Positions 16,066 through 23,696 of a stretch of DNA of 56,388 nt are shown one piece after another. Origin of the DNA: Rhodococcus sp. (in: high G+C Gram-positive bacteria) (GTDB lineage Bacteria > Actinomycetota > Actinomycetes > Mycobacteriales > Mycobacteriaceae); NCBI RefSeq assembly GCF_023264675.1, contig NZ_JAHFVG010000038.1:1-56388 (forward strand), given 5' to 3'. Under the pieces are notes generated by a model. The model ran no database searches, had not been told where the DNA came from, and worked only from the letters and a program-made list of their open reading frames with translations. Positions within the stretch are counted from its first letter, which is position 1, and every line of letters begins with the position of its first letter. The position numbers and the translations under genes were made by a program.

Positions 16066-17637
16066 ATGTCTACTTCGTCCTCCCTGCTCGTATCCGATCT
16101 GCATTTCACCTGGCCCGACGGCGATGTGGTGTTCGACGGCCTCGATGCCGCATTCGCCAGCGGGACAACAGGACTCGTCGGTTCGAACGGTGCAGGAAAA
16201 TCTACTCTTCTCAAACTGCTGACCGGTGAGCTCACGGCGCATCAGGGTTCGGTGTCCGTTCCGGGCGTCCTGGGCTACCTGCCCCAGGACATCGCTCTTC
16301 GTTCGGGTCTGCGCGTCGACGAGATCCTTCGTCTTCGAGAACTGCGAGAAGCACTGCACCGCATCGAATCCGGAAGCGGCTCCGACGACGATTTCGCCGT
16401 CGTCGGCACGCGATGGGACGCCGAGGACCGGGCGGTGGCCCTGCTCGACAAACTCGGACTGTCGCACATCGTCGGCGGACGGGACGATCTCGATCGCGTT
16501 CTCGGCACACTGTCCGGGGGTGAGTCGATGCTCCTCGCATTGACCGCGGAGTTGCTCGCCGAACCCGATGTGCTGCTGCTCGACGAGCCGACGAACAACC
16601 TCGACCTGGATGCGAGGACACGGCTCTACCAGGCGATCGGAGCGTTCGCCGGTGTTGTGATCGTCTGCAGTCACGACGTGGAGTTGCTGGAGACCGTCGG
16701 CAACATCGCCGAGCTGCGCAAGGACCGCAGCGGACCGACGGAGCTACGCATGTTCGGTGGCAACTTCACCCACTACCGATCGGTTGTCGACGCCGAACAG
16801 GAGGCCGCCCGCGCAGCGCTGCACGACGCGAAAAACGATGTACGCAAGCAGGAACGCGAACTCGTGGAGTCCCGAACGAAGATCGATCGTCGAGTTCGCT
16901 ACGGCAAGAAGATGTTCGAGCAGAAGCGGGAACCCAAGATCGTGATGGGCGCACGCAAGCGTGCAGCCCAGGTTTCGGCAGGAAAGCTGCGCAACAACCA
17001 CATCGAGAAGGTCGACGATGCCCGGGCCGCGATGGCCTCCGCCGAGGACCGACTCCGCGACGACCGAGAGATCCGAATCGACCTCCCCTCCACCAAAGTT
17101 CACGAGGGCCAGAAGATCGTCGACACCGCGGACCTCGAGGTCGTGGGCCCGGAGCGTATTGCGCTGATCGGACCGAACGGCAGCGGCAAGACCACGCTGC
17201 TGCGGCGCCTCGACGACGCAGGCGCCGAGGTGCCGTGGCGGTACCTTCCTCAGCGTCTCGACGTGTTCGACGAATCCCGAACCGTCGCCGAGAACGTGGC
17301 CGACGTCGCCGAGCAGGCAACCAACGAACAGATCCGTGCGCAGTTGGCGCGCTTCCTCTTTCGCGGGTCCGATGCGGACGCGGTGGTCTCGACACTGTCC
17401 GGCGGCGAGAGATTGCGAGCGGCATTGGCTCGGATTCTCCTCGCCGACCCGTCGCCGAAGTTTCTCATGCTCGACGAGCCGACGAACAACCTCGATCTGG
17501 TCAGCCGCGCTCACTTGACCGAGGCGTTGGCGAGCTACGAAGGTGCGCTGATCGTGGCAAGTCACGACCTGCCGTTCCTGCGAGACCTCGCTCCGACGAG
17601 ATGGGTGGAGTTGGAGGGGCGGCCGTCGGCGGACTGA
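16066..17637 (+). CDS. ABC-F family ATPase (ribosome-protection/antibiotic resistance type)
   Basis: A 523-residue soluble protein with two ABC domains and no membrane segment. Domain 1: Walker A GSNGAGKST (about 39-47), signature LSGGES, Walker B VLLLDEPTNNLDL. Domain 2: Walker A GPNGSGKTT (about 369), signature LSGGERLR, Walker B FLMLDEPTNNLDL. The EPTNNLD motif in both halves defines ABC-F. Between them lies a basic, helical linker (DVRKQERELVESRTKIDRRV...). These proteins bind the ribosomal E site and displace drugs such as macrolides or lincosamides, or act in translation. Size and context suggest the resistance group (Rv1473-like). The leader looks attenuator-controlled. Confidence 0.9.
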   Translation: MSTSSSLLVSDLHFTWPDGDVVFDGLDAAFASGTTGLVGSNGAGKSTLLKLLTGELTAHQGSVSVPGVLGYLPQDIALRSGLRVDEILRLRELREALHRIESGSGSDDDFAVVGTRWDAEDRAVALLDKLGLSHIVGGRDDLDRVLGTLSGGESMLLALTAELLAEPDVLLLDEPTNNLDLDARTRLYQAIGAFAGVVIVCSHDVELLETVGNIAELRKDRSGPTELRMFGGNFTHYRSVVDAEQEAARAALHDAKNDVRKQERELVESRTKIDRRVRYGKKMFEQKREPKIVMGARKRAAQVSAGKLRNNHIEKVDDARAAMASAEDRLRDDREIRIDLPSTKVHEGQKIVDTADLEVVGPERIALIGPNGSGKTTLLRRLDDAGAEVPWRYLPQRLDVFDESRTVAENVADVAEQATNEQIRAQLARFLFRGSDADAVVSTLSGGERLRAALARILLADPSPKFLMLDEPTNNLDLVSRAHLTEALASYEGALIVASHDLPFLRDLAPTRWVELEGRPSAD

Positions 17638-17666
17638 CCGGGGGTCGAGGAAGGCACAATGGACCC

Positions 17667-18464
17667 GTGGACTTCGCGATCAACCCTTCCGACGGCACTC
17701 GTATCGCCTATCAGGTCGTCGGGTCGGGCCCGCCGCTGCTGTTGGTGCACGGCAGTCTGTTGACCCACACGATCTGGCGCACGTTCGGGTATGTGAAGGC
17801 GCTGCGCGATTCGCGCACGTTGATTCTTCTCGACATGCGCGGGCACGGTCGCAGCGACAAGCCTCACGAGATCGAGGCGTACCGAATGAGCTCGATCACC
17901 GAGGATCTCGTTGCCGTCCTCGATGCGGCCGGTGTCGACACCGTCGACTACTGGGGTTATTCGTACGGCGGCCGGGCCGGGCTCTCGCTGGCAGCGCGTT
18001 CGCCCGAGCGGATCGAGAAGATCGTCGTCGGCGGCGGATCGCACGGGCCTCAGCGGGGAGCGTTCGATCGGCTGTTCTTTCCCGGGTGCGCCGAGGTCCT
18101 GGCGACGAGCGGGATGGACGGTTTCATCGAGCAATGGAATCGGCACCGGTTGTTTCCGGTCGACGCGGCAACTCGGGCGGTGTTCACCGCCAATGATTCC
18201 GACGCGATGGCCGCGTACTTTCGGGCGTCGGACGTCGAACCCGGTCTTCCGGACGATGCGCTGGAGCGCTTCGATCTCCCGGCGCTGTTCTACGTCGGAT
18301 CGCAGGACACCACCCGACTCGACGACAGCCGACGTGCGGCTGAGTTGGTGCCCGGCGCCGAGTTCCATCTGATCGACGGGTTCGATCACTCGACCACTCC
18401 GGCCGCGGGTGCGGAAGTACTACGCGTGGTCCAGCCCTTCCTGGACGGTCATCTGAACAACTGA
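17667..18464 (+). CDS. alpha/beta hydrolase
   Basis: A 265-residue alpha/beta-hydrolase-fold enzyme. The oxyanion-hole motif is LLLVHGS, and RGHGRSDKP is the usual strand-4 segment. The nucleophile elbow is GYSYGG (Ser), the acid is probably the Asp of YVGSQDTT and the base the His of GFDHST, so the triad is complete. Substrate is unknown; esters or related small molecules are likely. The start is a GTG at 17667 preceded by CACAAT and six nucleotides, another leaderless-like arrangement. It follows the ABC-F gene by 29 bp. Confidence 0.85.
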   Translation: MDFAINPSDGTRIAYQVVGSGPPLLLVHGSLLTHTIWRTFGYVKALRDSRTLILLDMRGHGRSDKPHEIEAYRMSSITEDLVAVLDAAGVDTVDYWGYSYGGRAGLSLAARSPERIEKIVVGGGSHGPQRGAFDRLFFPGCAEVLATSGMDGFIEQWNRHRLFPVDAATRAVFTANDSDAMAAYFRASDVEPGLPDDALERFDLPALFYVGSQDTTRLDDSRRAAELVPGAEFHLIDGFDHSTTPAAGAEVLRVVQPFLDGHLNN

Positions 18465-18485
18465 GCAGATGTCGATCTCGGGGGT

Positions 18486-18491
18486 TACTGT
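18486..18491 (+). promoter_or_regulatory. -10 element of leaderless cbi operon transcript (TACTGT)
   Basis: TACTGT fits TANNNT and is followed by exactly six nucleotides and the GTG at 18498. The gap to the upstream gene is only 33 bp, so there is no room for a cobalamin or NiCo riboswitch; control must be by another route. Confidence 0.5.
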
Positions 18492-18497
18492 GTTCGG

Positions 18498-19193
18498 GTG
18501 AGTACCCCGCCCGATGTGGTCGCCATGCACATGAGCGACGGCATCATCGACCTGCCTGCATCACTCCTGTTCGGAGTCGTCGCCGTCATCGGCATCGGTG
18601 TGTGCGCGTCGAGGGCACGGACCGAACTGAACGAGAAGACCGTGCCGATGGCAGGCCTCGTCGCCGCCTTCGTCTTCGCCGTCCAGATGGTCAATTTTCC
18701 GATCCTTCCCGGAGTCAGCGGGCACCTTCTCGGCGGTGCGCTCGCCGCGATACTCGTCGGGCCGTTCACCGGCGCACTCTGTGTATCGATCGTGCTCGTC
18801 GTTCAAGCACTGCTCTTCGCCGACGGCGGGTTGAGCGCGCTCGGTGCCAACATCACCAACATGGCGCTGATCGGGGTGACGGTCGGCTACTCGGTCGCGG
18901 TGATTCTGCGCGCGATCGTGCTCCGCCACACCACACTCACCGGCCTCGGCGTTGTCGCGTTCCTGGCGGCGCTGTGCGGAACCGTCTGCGCATCGGCAGG
19001 GTTCATCCTGGAGTACGCCATCGGCGGCGCTGCACCGACCTCGCTCGGTGCCGTCGCGGCGTACATGCTGGGGACCCATGTCCTCATCGGAATCGGCGAA
19101 GGTCTCATCACCGCGGTGACGGTGGTGGCCGTGGCCCGGGTCCGCCCCGACCTCGTCTACCTCCTGCGCACCAAGAGCACGGTCGACGCATGA
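18498..19193 (+). CDS. cbiM: ECF cobalt/nickel transporter substrate-specific component CbiM
   Basis: A 231-residue membrane protein of the CbiM/NikM family, about six helices. The metal-binding N-terminal signature MHMSDGIIDLP begins at residue 10, and the family motifs VNFPILPGVSGHLLGGALAA and LGANITNMALIG are present. In characterised CbiM/NikM the N-terminal Met-His is the metal ligand, so translation may really begin at the ATG at 18525; the GTG at 18498 is preferred here because of the -10 spacing. It is the first gene of a four-gene importer operon with PDGLE, CbiQ and CbiO. Confidence 0.92.
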   Translation: MSTPPDVVAMHMSDGIIDLPASLLFGVVAVIGIGVCASRARTELNEKTVPMAGLVAAFVFAVQMVNFPILPGVSGHLLGGALAAILVGPFTGALCVSIVLVVQALLFADGGLSALGANITNMALIGVTVGYSVAVILRAIVLRHTTLTGLGVVAFLAALCGTVCASAGFILEYAIGGAAPTSLGAVAAYMLGTHVLIGIGEGLITAVTVVAVARVRPDLVYLLRTKSTVDA

Positions 19194-19528
19194 CCACGAC
19201 GCGAAAGTTCTACCTCGGTTTCGCTCTCGCCGCAGTACTGATCGCCGGAATGCTGTCCTACCTGGCCAGTTCGCACCCCGACGGCCTGGATTCGGCGACG
19301 CTCCGTGGATGCGAGAGCACCGAGACCGACGCCGGTGAGACTCTCACCGGATCCTGCATCGCCCAGTCCGCCACCGAGCACCGCATGACGAGTTCACCGC
19401 TCGCCGACTACACGATCTTCGGTAGCGACTCCCTGTCCGGAGTGGCCGGTGTCATCGGCGTCATCGCCACCTTCGCCGTTGCCGGTGGCCTCTTCTGGCT
19501 GATCGCACGCACGCGCCGACAGGACTGA
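19190..19528 (+). CDS. PDGLE domain protein, CbiN-like accessory of cobalt/nickel ECF transporter
   Basis: A 112-residue protein with two membrane helices (YLGFALAAVLIAGMLSYLA and VIGVIATFAVAGGLFWLIA) flanking an extracytoplasmic loop. The loop opens with HPDGLDS, the diagnostic PDGLE motif, and carries two Cys that might form a disulphide. It overlaps the end of cbiM by ATGA, implying coupling. Such proteins are fused to or paired with CbiM and help metal loading. Confidence 0.9.
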   Translation: MTTTRKFYLGFALAAVLIAGMLSYLASSHPDGLDSATLRGCESTETDAGETLTGSCIAQSATEHRMTSSPLADYTIFGSDSLSGVAGVIGVIATFAVAGGLFWLIARTRRQD

Positions 19529-19533
19529 CGCCG

Positions 19534-20307
19534 GTGAGCGCGGGACATCCGCTGTACCGCGACCGGGGTGGCCGGCTTCACCGGGTGCCGGTCGAGGTGA
19601 AGATCGTCGCCGCATTCGGAGTCGTACTCGCCATCGTCGCGACCCCGCGCGATGTGGTGTGGCCGTACGCCGTGTGCGCTGTCGCGTTGCTGTCGGTGTG
19701 GTTCGCCGCCGACATTCCACTGCGGTGGATCGCTCCGAGAATGCTCATCGAGCTTCCCTTCGTCGTCCTCGCCGTGCTGTTGCCCTTCGCCGAAGGCGGC
19801 TCTCGCACCGATGTTCTCGGGTTTTCACTGTCGACGCACGGTCTGTGGGCGGCGTGGGGAATCGTCGCGAAAGGAACCCTCGGCGTCGCCGTGTCACTGA
19901 CCTTGGCGGCGACCACCCATCCGCGCGAACTCCCGCTCGGCCTCGGCAGGCTGCACGTTCCGGCGTTCGTCACGACGATCGTGCTGCTGATGATTCGCTA
20001 CGTCGATCTTCTTGCCGCAGAGGCCGATCGGATGCGAACGGCCCGGCTCGCGCGCGGCGATTCCCCTCGCGCCCTGCATCAGGTCGGCGCCACCGCCCGC
20101 GGAGTCGGTGGTCTGTTCCTCCGTTCCTACGAGCGCGGCGAACGCGTACATCTCGCGATGGCGTCCCGCGGTTTCACCGGTTCGATTCCGGCGATGGACG
20201 GCATTGCAGGCGTCGACCCGCCCGCTTCCCGACGCGACTGGGTTCTCGGATCGATCCCTGTCCTCCTCGCCGTGTGCATCGCCGTGGCGGCGTGGTGCGT
20301 CCGATGA
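19534..20307 (+). CDS. cbiQ: ECF transporter T component CbiQ
   Basis: A 257-residue transmembrane component with about five or six helices. The T-component coupling motifs are visible near the C-terminal third: AEADRMRTARLARGD and LRSYERGERVHLAMASRGF (Ala-Arg-Gly and Ser-Arg-Gly), which dock on the ATPase. It links CbiM to CbiO. A GTG start follows the PDGLE gene by 5 bp, and the stop overlaps the cbiO ATG (ATGA). Confidence 0.9.
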   Translation: MSAGHPLYRDRGGRLHRVPVEVKIVAAFGVVLAIVATPRDVVWPYAVCAVALLSVWFAADIPLRWIAPRMLIELPFVVLAVLLPFAEGGSRTDVLGFSLSTHGLWAAWGIVAKGTLGVAVSLTLAATTHPRELPLGLGRLHVPAFVTTIVLLMIRYVDLLAAEADRMRTARLARGDSPRALHQVGATARGVGGLFLRSYERGERVHLAMASRGFTGSIPAMDGIAGVDPPASRRDWVLGSIPVLLAVCIAVAAWCVR

Positions 20308-20357
20308 GCCCCGCAGTACCGATGGGCCCCGCAGTACCGATGGGCTCCGCGGTACGG
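20304..20357. repeat. 18-bp tandem repeat at the cbiO start
   Basis: Three successive 18-bp units (ATGGGCCCCGCAGTACCG and variants) begin at 20304, 20322 and 20340, each opening with an in-frame ATG. The repeat multiplies start codons and adds up to 12 residues to CbiO. Confidence 0.9.
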
Positions 20358-21116
20358 ATCGAGGGGCTGAGGTTCACGTATCCCGATGGCACCCATGCCC
20401 TCTCGGATCTCGACCTGGACATCGCGGTGGGTGAACGTGTCGCGATCCTCGGCCCGAACGGCGCAGGCAAGACCACGCTGATGTTACAGCTCAACGGAGT
20501 GCTCAGACCGAGCCACGGGTCGGTCGAGATCAGCGGCACGCGAGTGGGCTCCACGACCCTGCGCACGATAAGGCAACTCGTCGGCATCGTCTTCCAGGAT
20601 CCCGACGACCAACTTTTCATGCCGACGGTGGCTCAGGACGTTGCCTTCGGCCCGGCGAATTTCGGCGTCACCGGCGTCGAGCTTCTCGCCCGTGTCGACG
20701 ATGCCCTGGCGGCGGTCGCCATGGGGGAACACGGCGCTCGTAATCCCGCGCACCTCTCGGTCGGCCAGCGCCGCCGAGTGGCACTCGCCACCGTACTGGC
20801 CTGCTCCCCCGACGTTCTGGTGCTCGACGAGCCGTCGGCGAATCTCGATCCCGTGGCCAGGCGCGAGCTGGCCGAGACGCTGTCGACCTTGGACACGACG
20901 ATGCTGCTCGTCACGCACGATCTACCGTATGCCGCTCAACTCTGCACGCGGGCAGTAATTCTCGACGACGGTGCCGTGGTGGCCGACGGGTCCATCCGAG
21001 AGATTCTCGACGATGCCGCGTTGCTCGCTGCACATCGGCTGGAGCTGCCGTGGGGTTTCACGATCCCGACATGTACAGATCCTTCTCACGGATCAGAGCA
21101 GTCGCAGCGACGCTGA
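20304..21116 (+). CDS. cbiO: ECF transporter ATPase CbiO
   Basis: A 270-residue ABC ATPase: Walker A GPNGAGKTT, Q-loop FQDPDDQLF, signature LSVGQRRR, Walker B VLVLDEPSANLDP and H-loop VTHD. It powers cobalt or nickel uptake with CbiM, PDGLE protein and CbiQ. The N-terminus is unusual: three 18-bp tandem units encode repeated AVPMG residues, giving three in-frame ATG codons at 20304, 20322 and 20340 before the conserved domain (VRIEGLRFTYPDG). The 3' end overlaps the convergent MFS gene by 59 bp. Confidence 0.92.
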   Translation: MSPAVPMGPAVPMGSAVRIEGLRFTYPDGTHALSDLDLDIAVGERVAILGPNGAGKTTLMLQLNGVLRPSHGSVEISGTRVGSTTLRTIRQLVGIVFQDPDDQLFMPTVAQDVAFGPANFGVTGVELLARVDDALAAVAMGEHGARNPAHLSVGQRRRVALATVLACSPDVLVLDEPSANLDPVARRELAETLSTLDTTMLLVTHDLPYAAQLCTRAVILDDGAVVADGSIREILDDAALLAAHRLELPWGFTIPTCTDPSHGSEQSQRR

Positions 21117-22383
21117 CCACGGATGTCCCGACGAGAAAGCCGCACGCGAGCCAGGGCGATCCGCTTCCCGCTGCGATGAGTGCCGTCAGGATCAGCGGGG
21201 TGACACCCGAGGCATAGATTCCGGAGAACTGGTAGACGACCGACAGTCCGGTGTAGCGGATTTCGGTGGGATACAGGCTGGCGTAGAGCGTGCCCTGGGC
21301 TCCGTAGAACAGCGCGTGCACGAAGCCGAACACCAACACGAGGCCGAGCCCGAAGAAGAGCAGATTGCCGGTGCCGAACAGCGCGAACACGGGGAACACC
21401 GCGACGCCGTACAGCCCGATGCCGATCATGTAGATCCGTTTGGCGCCGAAGCGATCCACCAGCAAGCCGGAGAGCGGTAGCAGCACTGCCATCACGGCGG
21501 CGGCAACCGTCACCACGAGCAACACCGGCACCTTCTCGAAGTCCAGTTCGGTGGTGGCGTAGGTGATGGCGAAGACGCCCCACGTGTTGAACGCTGCACC
21601 CTCACCCCATCGCGAGAGCAGACCGAGAATGGTTCCGCGCGCCGACTTTCGGGTGAACACGTCACGGACCGGGGCCGACGAGCGCTGCTTCAGGTCGGTG
21701 ACCTCCTGAAACGCCGGAGTCTCCTCGACCTTCAGTCGCACCACGAGTCCGACGACGACGAGTACGAGGCTGACCAGGAACGCGATTCGCCATCCGTAAG
21801 CCAAGAACTGACCGTCGTCGAGCACGGTCTGAAGCAACGCGAACACTGCTGTGCCCAAGGCCAATCCGAGCGCGAGGCCGATTTGAGGGATGCTACCGAA
21901 GAGTCCTCGCTTCTTCGCTGGACTGTGTTCGACAGCAAGAAGGACTGCACCGGCCCATTCACCACCGAGAGCGAACCCCTGAAGGATCCGGAGCACCAGC
22001 AGGAGAACCGGAGCGAACACGCCGATCTGCTCGGCCGTCGGCAACGCACCCATCAAGGCAGTCGCGATACCCATGATGAACATGGTCAGCGCGAGTGTCT
22101 TCTTGCGACCGATGCGATCGCCGAAGTGACCGAAGACGACCCCGCCGATCGGCCGGACCAGAAATCCGACCGCGAACGTCGCGAACGAGAGCATGGTGCC
22201 GACGAACGAACTTTGATCCGGAAAGAACAGTTGATTGAAGACGAGGCTGGCAGCGGTGGCGTAGAGGAAGAAGTCGTACCATTCGACGGTGGTGCCCAGT
22301 AGGCTTGCGGCAACAACGGTGCGCAGGCGTTTCCGTCGGGCCAGGTCCGATTCCGTCGGTGTCGGCTCGGCGAAAGTAGTCAT
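21058..22383 (-). CDS. MHS-family MFS transporter
   Basis: A 441-residue, 12-helix major facilitator of the metabolite:H+ symporter type (ProP/ShiA-like). TTVEWYDFFLYATAASLVFN in helix 1 and GDRIGRKKTL between helices 2 and 3 are family hallmarks, as is the GEWAGAVLLAVEH stretch. Substrates are usually organic acids, osmolytes or aromatic acids; the divergent SsuD-like monooxygenase hints at an organosulfur or related compound, an inference. The ATG at 22383 is the start with the family-like N-terminus; a longer frame begins at 22410. Confidence 0.88.
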   Translation of the reverse strand: MTTFAEPTPTESDLARRKRLRTVVAASLLGTTVEWYDFFLYATAASLVFNQLFFPDQSSFVGTMLSFATFAVGFLVRPIGGVVFGHFGDRIGRKKTLALTMFIMGIATALMGALPTAEQIGVFAPVLLLVLRILQGFALGGEWAGAVLLAVEHSPAKKRGLFGSIPQIGLALGLALGTAVFALLQTVLDDGQFLAYGWRIAFLVSLVLVVVGLVVRLKVEETPAFQEVTDLKQRSSAPVRDVFTRKSARGTILGLLSRWGEGAAFNTWGVFAITYATTELDFEKVPVLLVVTVAAAVMAVLLPLSGLLVDRFGAKRIYMIGIGLYGVAVFPVFALFGTGNLLFFGLGLVLVFGFVHALFYGAQGTLYASLYPTEIRYTGLSVVYQFSGIYASGVTPLILTALIAAGSGSPWLACGFLVGTSVVSVAATALIREKDLYMSGS

Positions 22384-22484
22384 GTAGAGCCAACTTATGC
22401 AGGTTGTCACCTCGGGTCAGTACTTGAAATCACGATGATCGCAACACTGGCGCGCACCGCTTCCGGTTGCCACAATCGATCAAC

Positions 22485-23636
22485 ATGTCTCTGCGATTTC
22501 ATTGGTTTCTGCCCACCTACGGCGACTCACGCAACCTGATGGCCGGCGGCCACGGTTCGTCGATGTCGGGAGACCGTCCGGCGACGTTGAAGTATCTGAA
22601 TCAGATCGGCGCCGCCGCCGAGGACAACGGCTTCGAAGCAGTTCTCACCCCCACCGGTGCATGGTGCGAGGACGCCTGGCTGACGACCGCGATGATGATC
22701 GACACCACCGAGACCCTCAAGTTTCTGGTTGCCCTGCGCCCCGGTCTGCTCAGCCCGACTCTCGCGGCCCAGATGGCCGCGACCTTCCAGTGGCAATCGG
22801 GCGGACGACTGCTGCTCAACGTCGTCACCGGCGGTGAGGACCACGAGCAGCGACGATTCGGCGACTTCCTTGACAAGAACCAGCGATACGAACGCTGCGG
22901 CGAGTTCCTCGACGTGACGCGTCGACTGTGGGCGAACGACGGGCCGGTCACCTTCGACGGCAAATACATCACGGTCGAGGACGCCACGCTGCAGCGCCAC
23001 CCCGAACCCGTTCCACCGATCTTCTTCGGCGGATCATCCCCTGCCGCAGGCACTGTGGCGTCGCAGTTCGCCGACACCTACCTCACGTGGGGCGAGCCGC
23101 CTGCCGCGGTGGCGTCGAAGATCGCGTGGATCCGTGACCTCGCGGAGGTGCAGGGCCGCACTCTCGACTACGGAATCCGGTTGCACGTCATCTCGCGGGA
23201 CACTTCCGAGCAGGCGTGGGCCGAGGCCGATCGATTGCTCGGCAATCTCGACCCGAAGACAATCGAGGCCGCGCAGGCGAGCCTGTCGAAGTCGGTGTCC
23301 GAGGGTCAACGCCGCATGCGCGAATTACACGGTGGCGGTTCGGCGTACACCCACGGGGCCGATGCTCGCTCGCTCGAGGTGGCCCCGAACCTGTGGACCG
23401 GTGTCGGCCTGGTCCGCGGCGGCGCGGGCACGGCCCTGGTCGGATCACACGAGGAAGTAGCCGACCGTATCGCCGAGTACGCGTCCATCGGCCTCGACCA
23501 CTTCGTGCTCTCCGGCTACCCGCATCTCGAAGAGGCTTACCACTTCGGTGAAGGCGTGCGCCCGATCCTCGACAAGCGTGGCCTGAGTCAACCGCGACAG
23601 CAGCAATCTGCTTCTACCGGAACGCCGTTCGTCTAG
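22485..23636 (+). CDS. LLM-class FMNH2-dependent monooxygenase, SsuD-like
   Basis: A 383-residue luciferase-like TIM barrel, the same length as alkanesulfonate monooxygenase SsuD. The matches are strong: RFHWFLPTYGDSR near the start, SPTLAAQMAATFQWQSGGRL, LNVVTGGEDHEQ, PIFFGGSSPAAG and the C-terminal FVLSGYPHLEEA. It should desulfonate alkanesulfonates to aldehyde and sulfite with FMNH2 from a partner reductase, which is not in the window. There are no ssuABC transport genes nearby; only the divergent MFS transporter. The ATG at 22485 gives the canonical N-terminus. Confidence 0.87.
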   Translation: MSLRFHWFLPTYGDSRNLMAGGHGSSMSGDRPATLKYLNQIGAAAEDNGFEAVLTPTGAWCEDAWLTTAMMIDTTETLKFLVALRPGLLSPTLAAQMAATFQWQSGGRLLLNVVTGGEDHEQRRFGDFLDKNQRYERCGEFLDVTRRLWANDGPVTFDGKYITVEDATLQRHPEPVPPIFFGGSSPAAGTVASQFADTYLTWGEPPAAVASKIAWIRDLAEVQGRTLDYGIRLHVISRDTSEQAWAEADRLLGNLDPKTIEAAQASLSKSVSEGQRRMRELHGGGSAYTHGADARSLEVAPNLWTGVGLVRGGAGTALVGSHEEVADRIAEYASIGLDHFVLSGYPHLEEAYHFGEGVRPILDKRGLSQPRQQQSASTGTPFV

Positions 23637-23650
23637 GGAGGCGCTTCGCG

Positions 23651-23696
23651 CATGTGAGTGCGAATACATAGAGGGTCATGTATTCGCACTCACATG
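23651..23696. repeat. dispersed hairpin element, copy A
   Basis: Perfect 19-bp inverted repeat: CATGTGAGTGCGAATACAT (23651-23669), 8-nt loop, and its exact complement (23678-23696). It lies between the convergent monooxygenase and acyl-CoA synthetase genes. The minus-strand gene ends in ATG-TGA contributed by the right arm. Nearly identical elements are at 33809 and 47593. Probably a bidirectional terminator and a member of a dispersed repeat family. Confidence 0.9.

Noticed and set aside
18465..18497. Cobalamin or NiCo riboswitch before cbiM
   Set aside because: Only 33 bp are available and a -10-like element ends 6 nt before the start codon.
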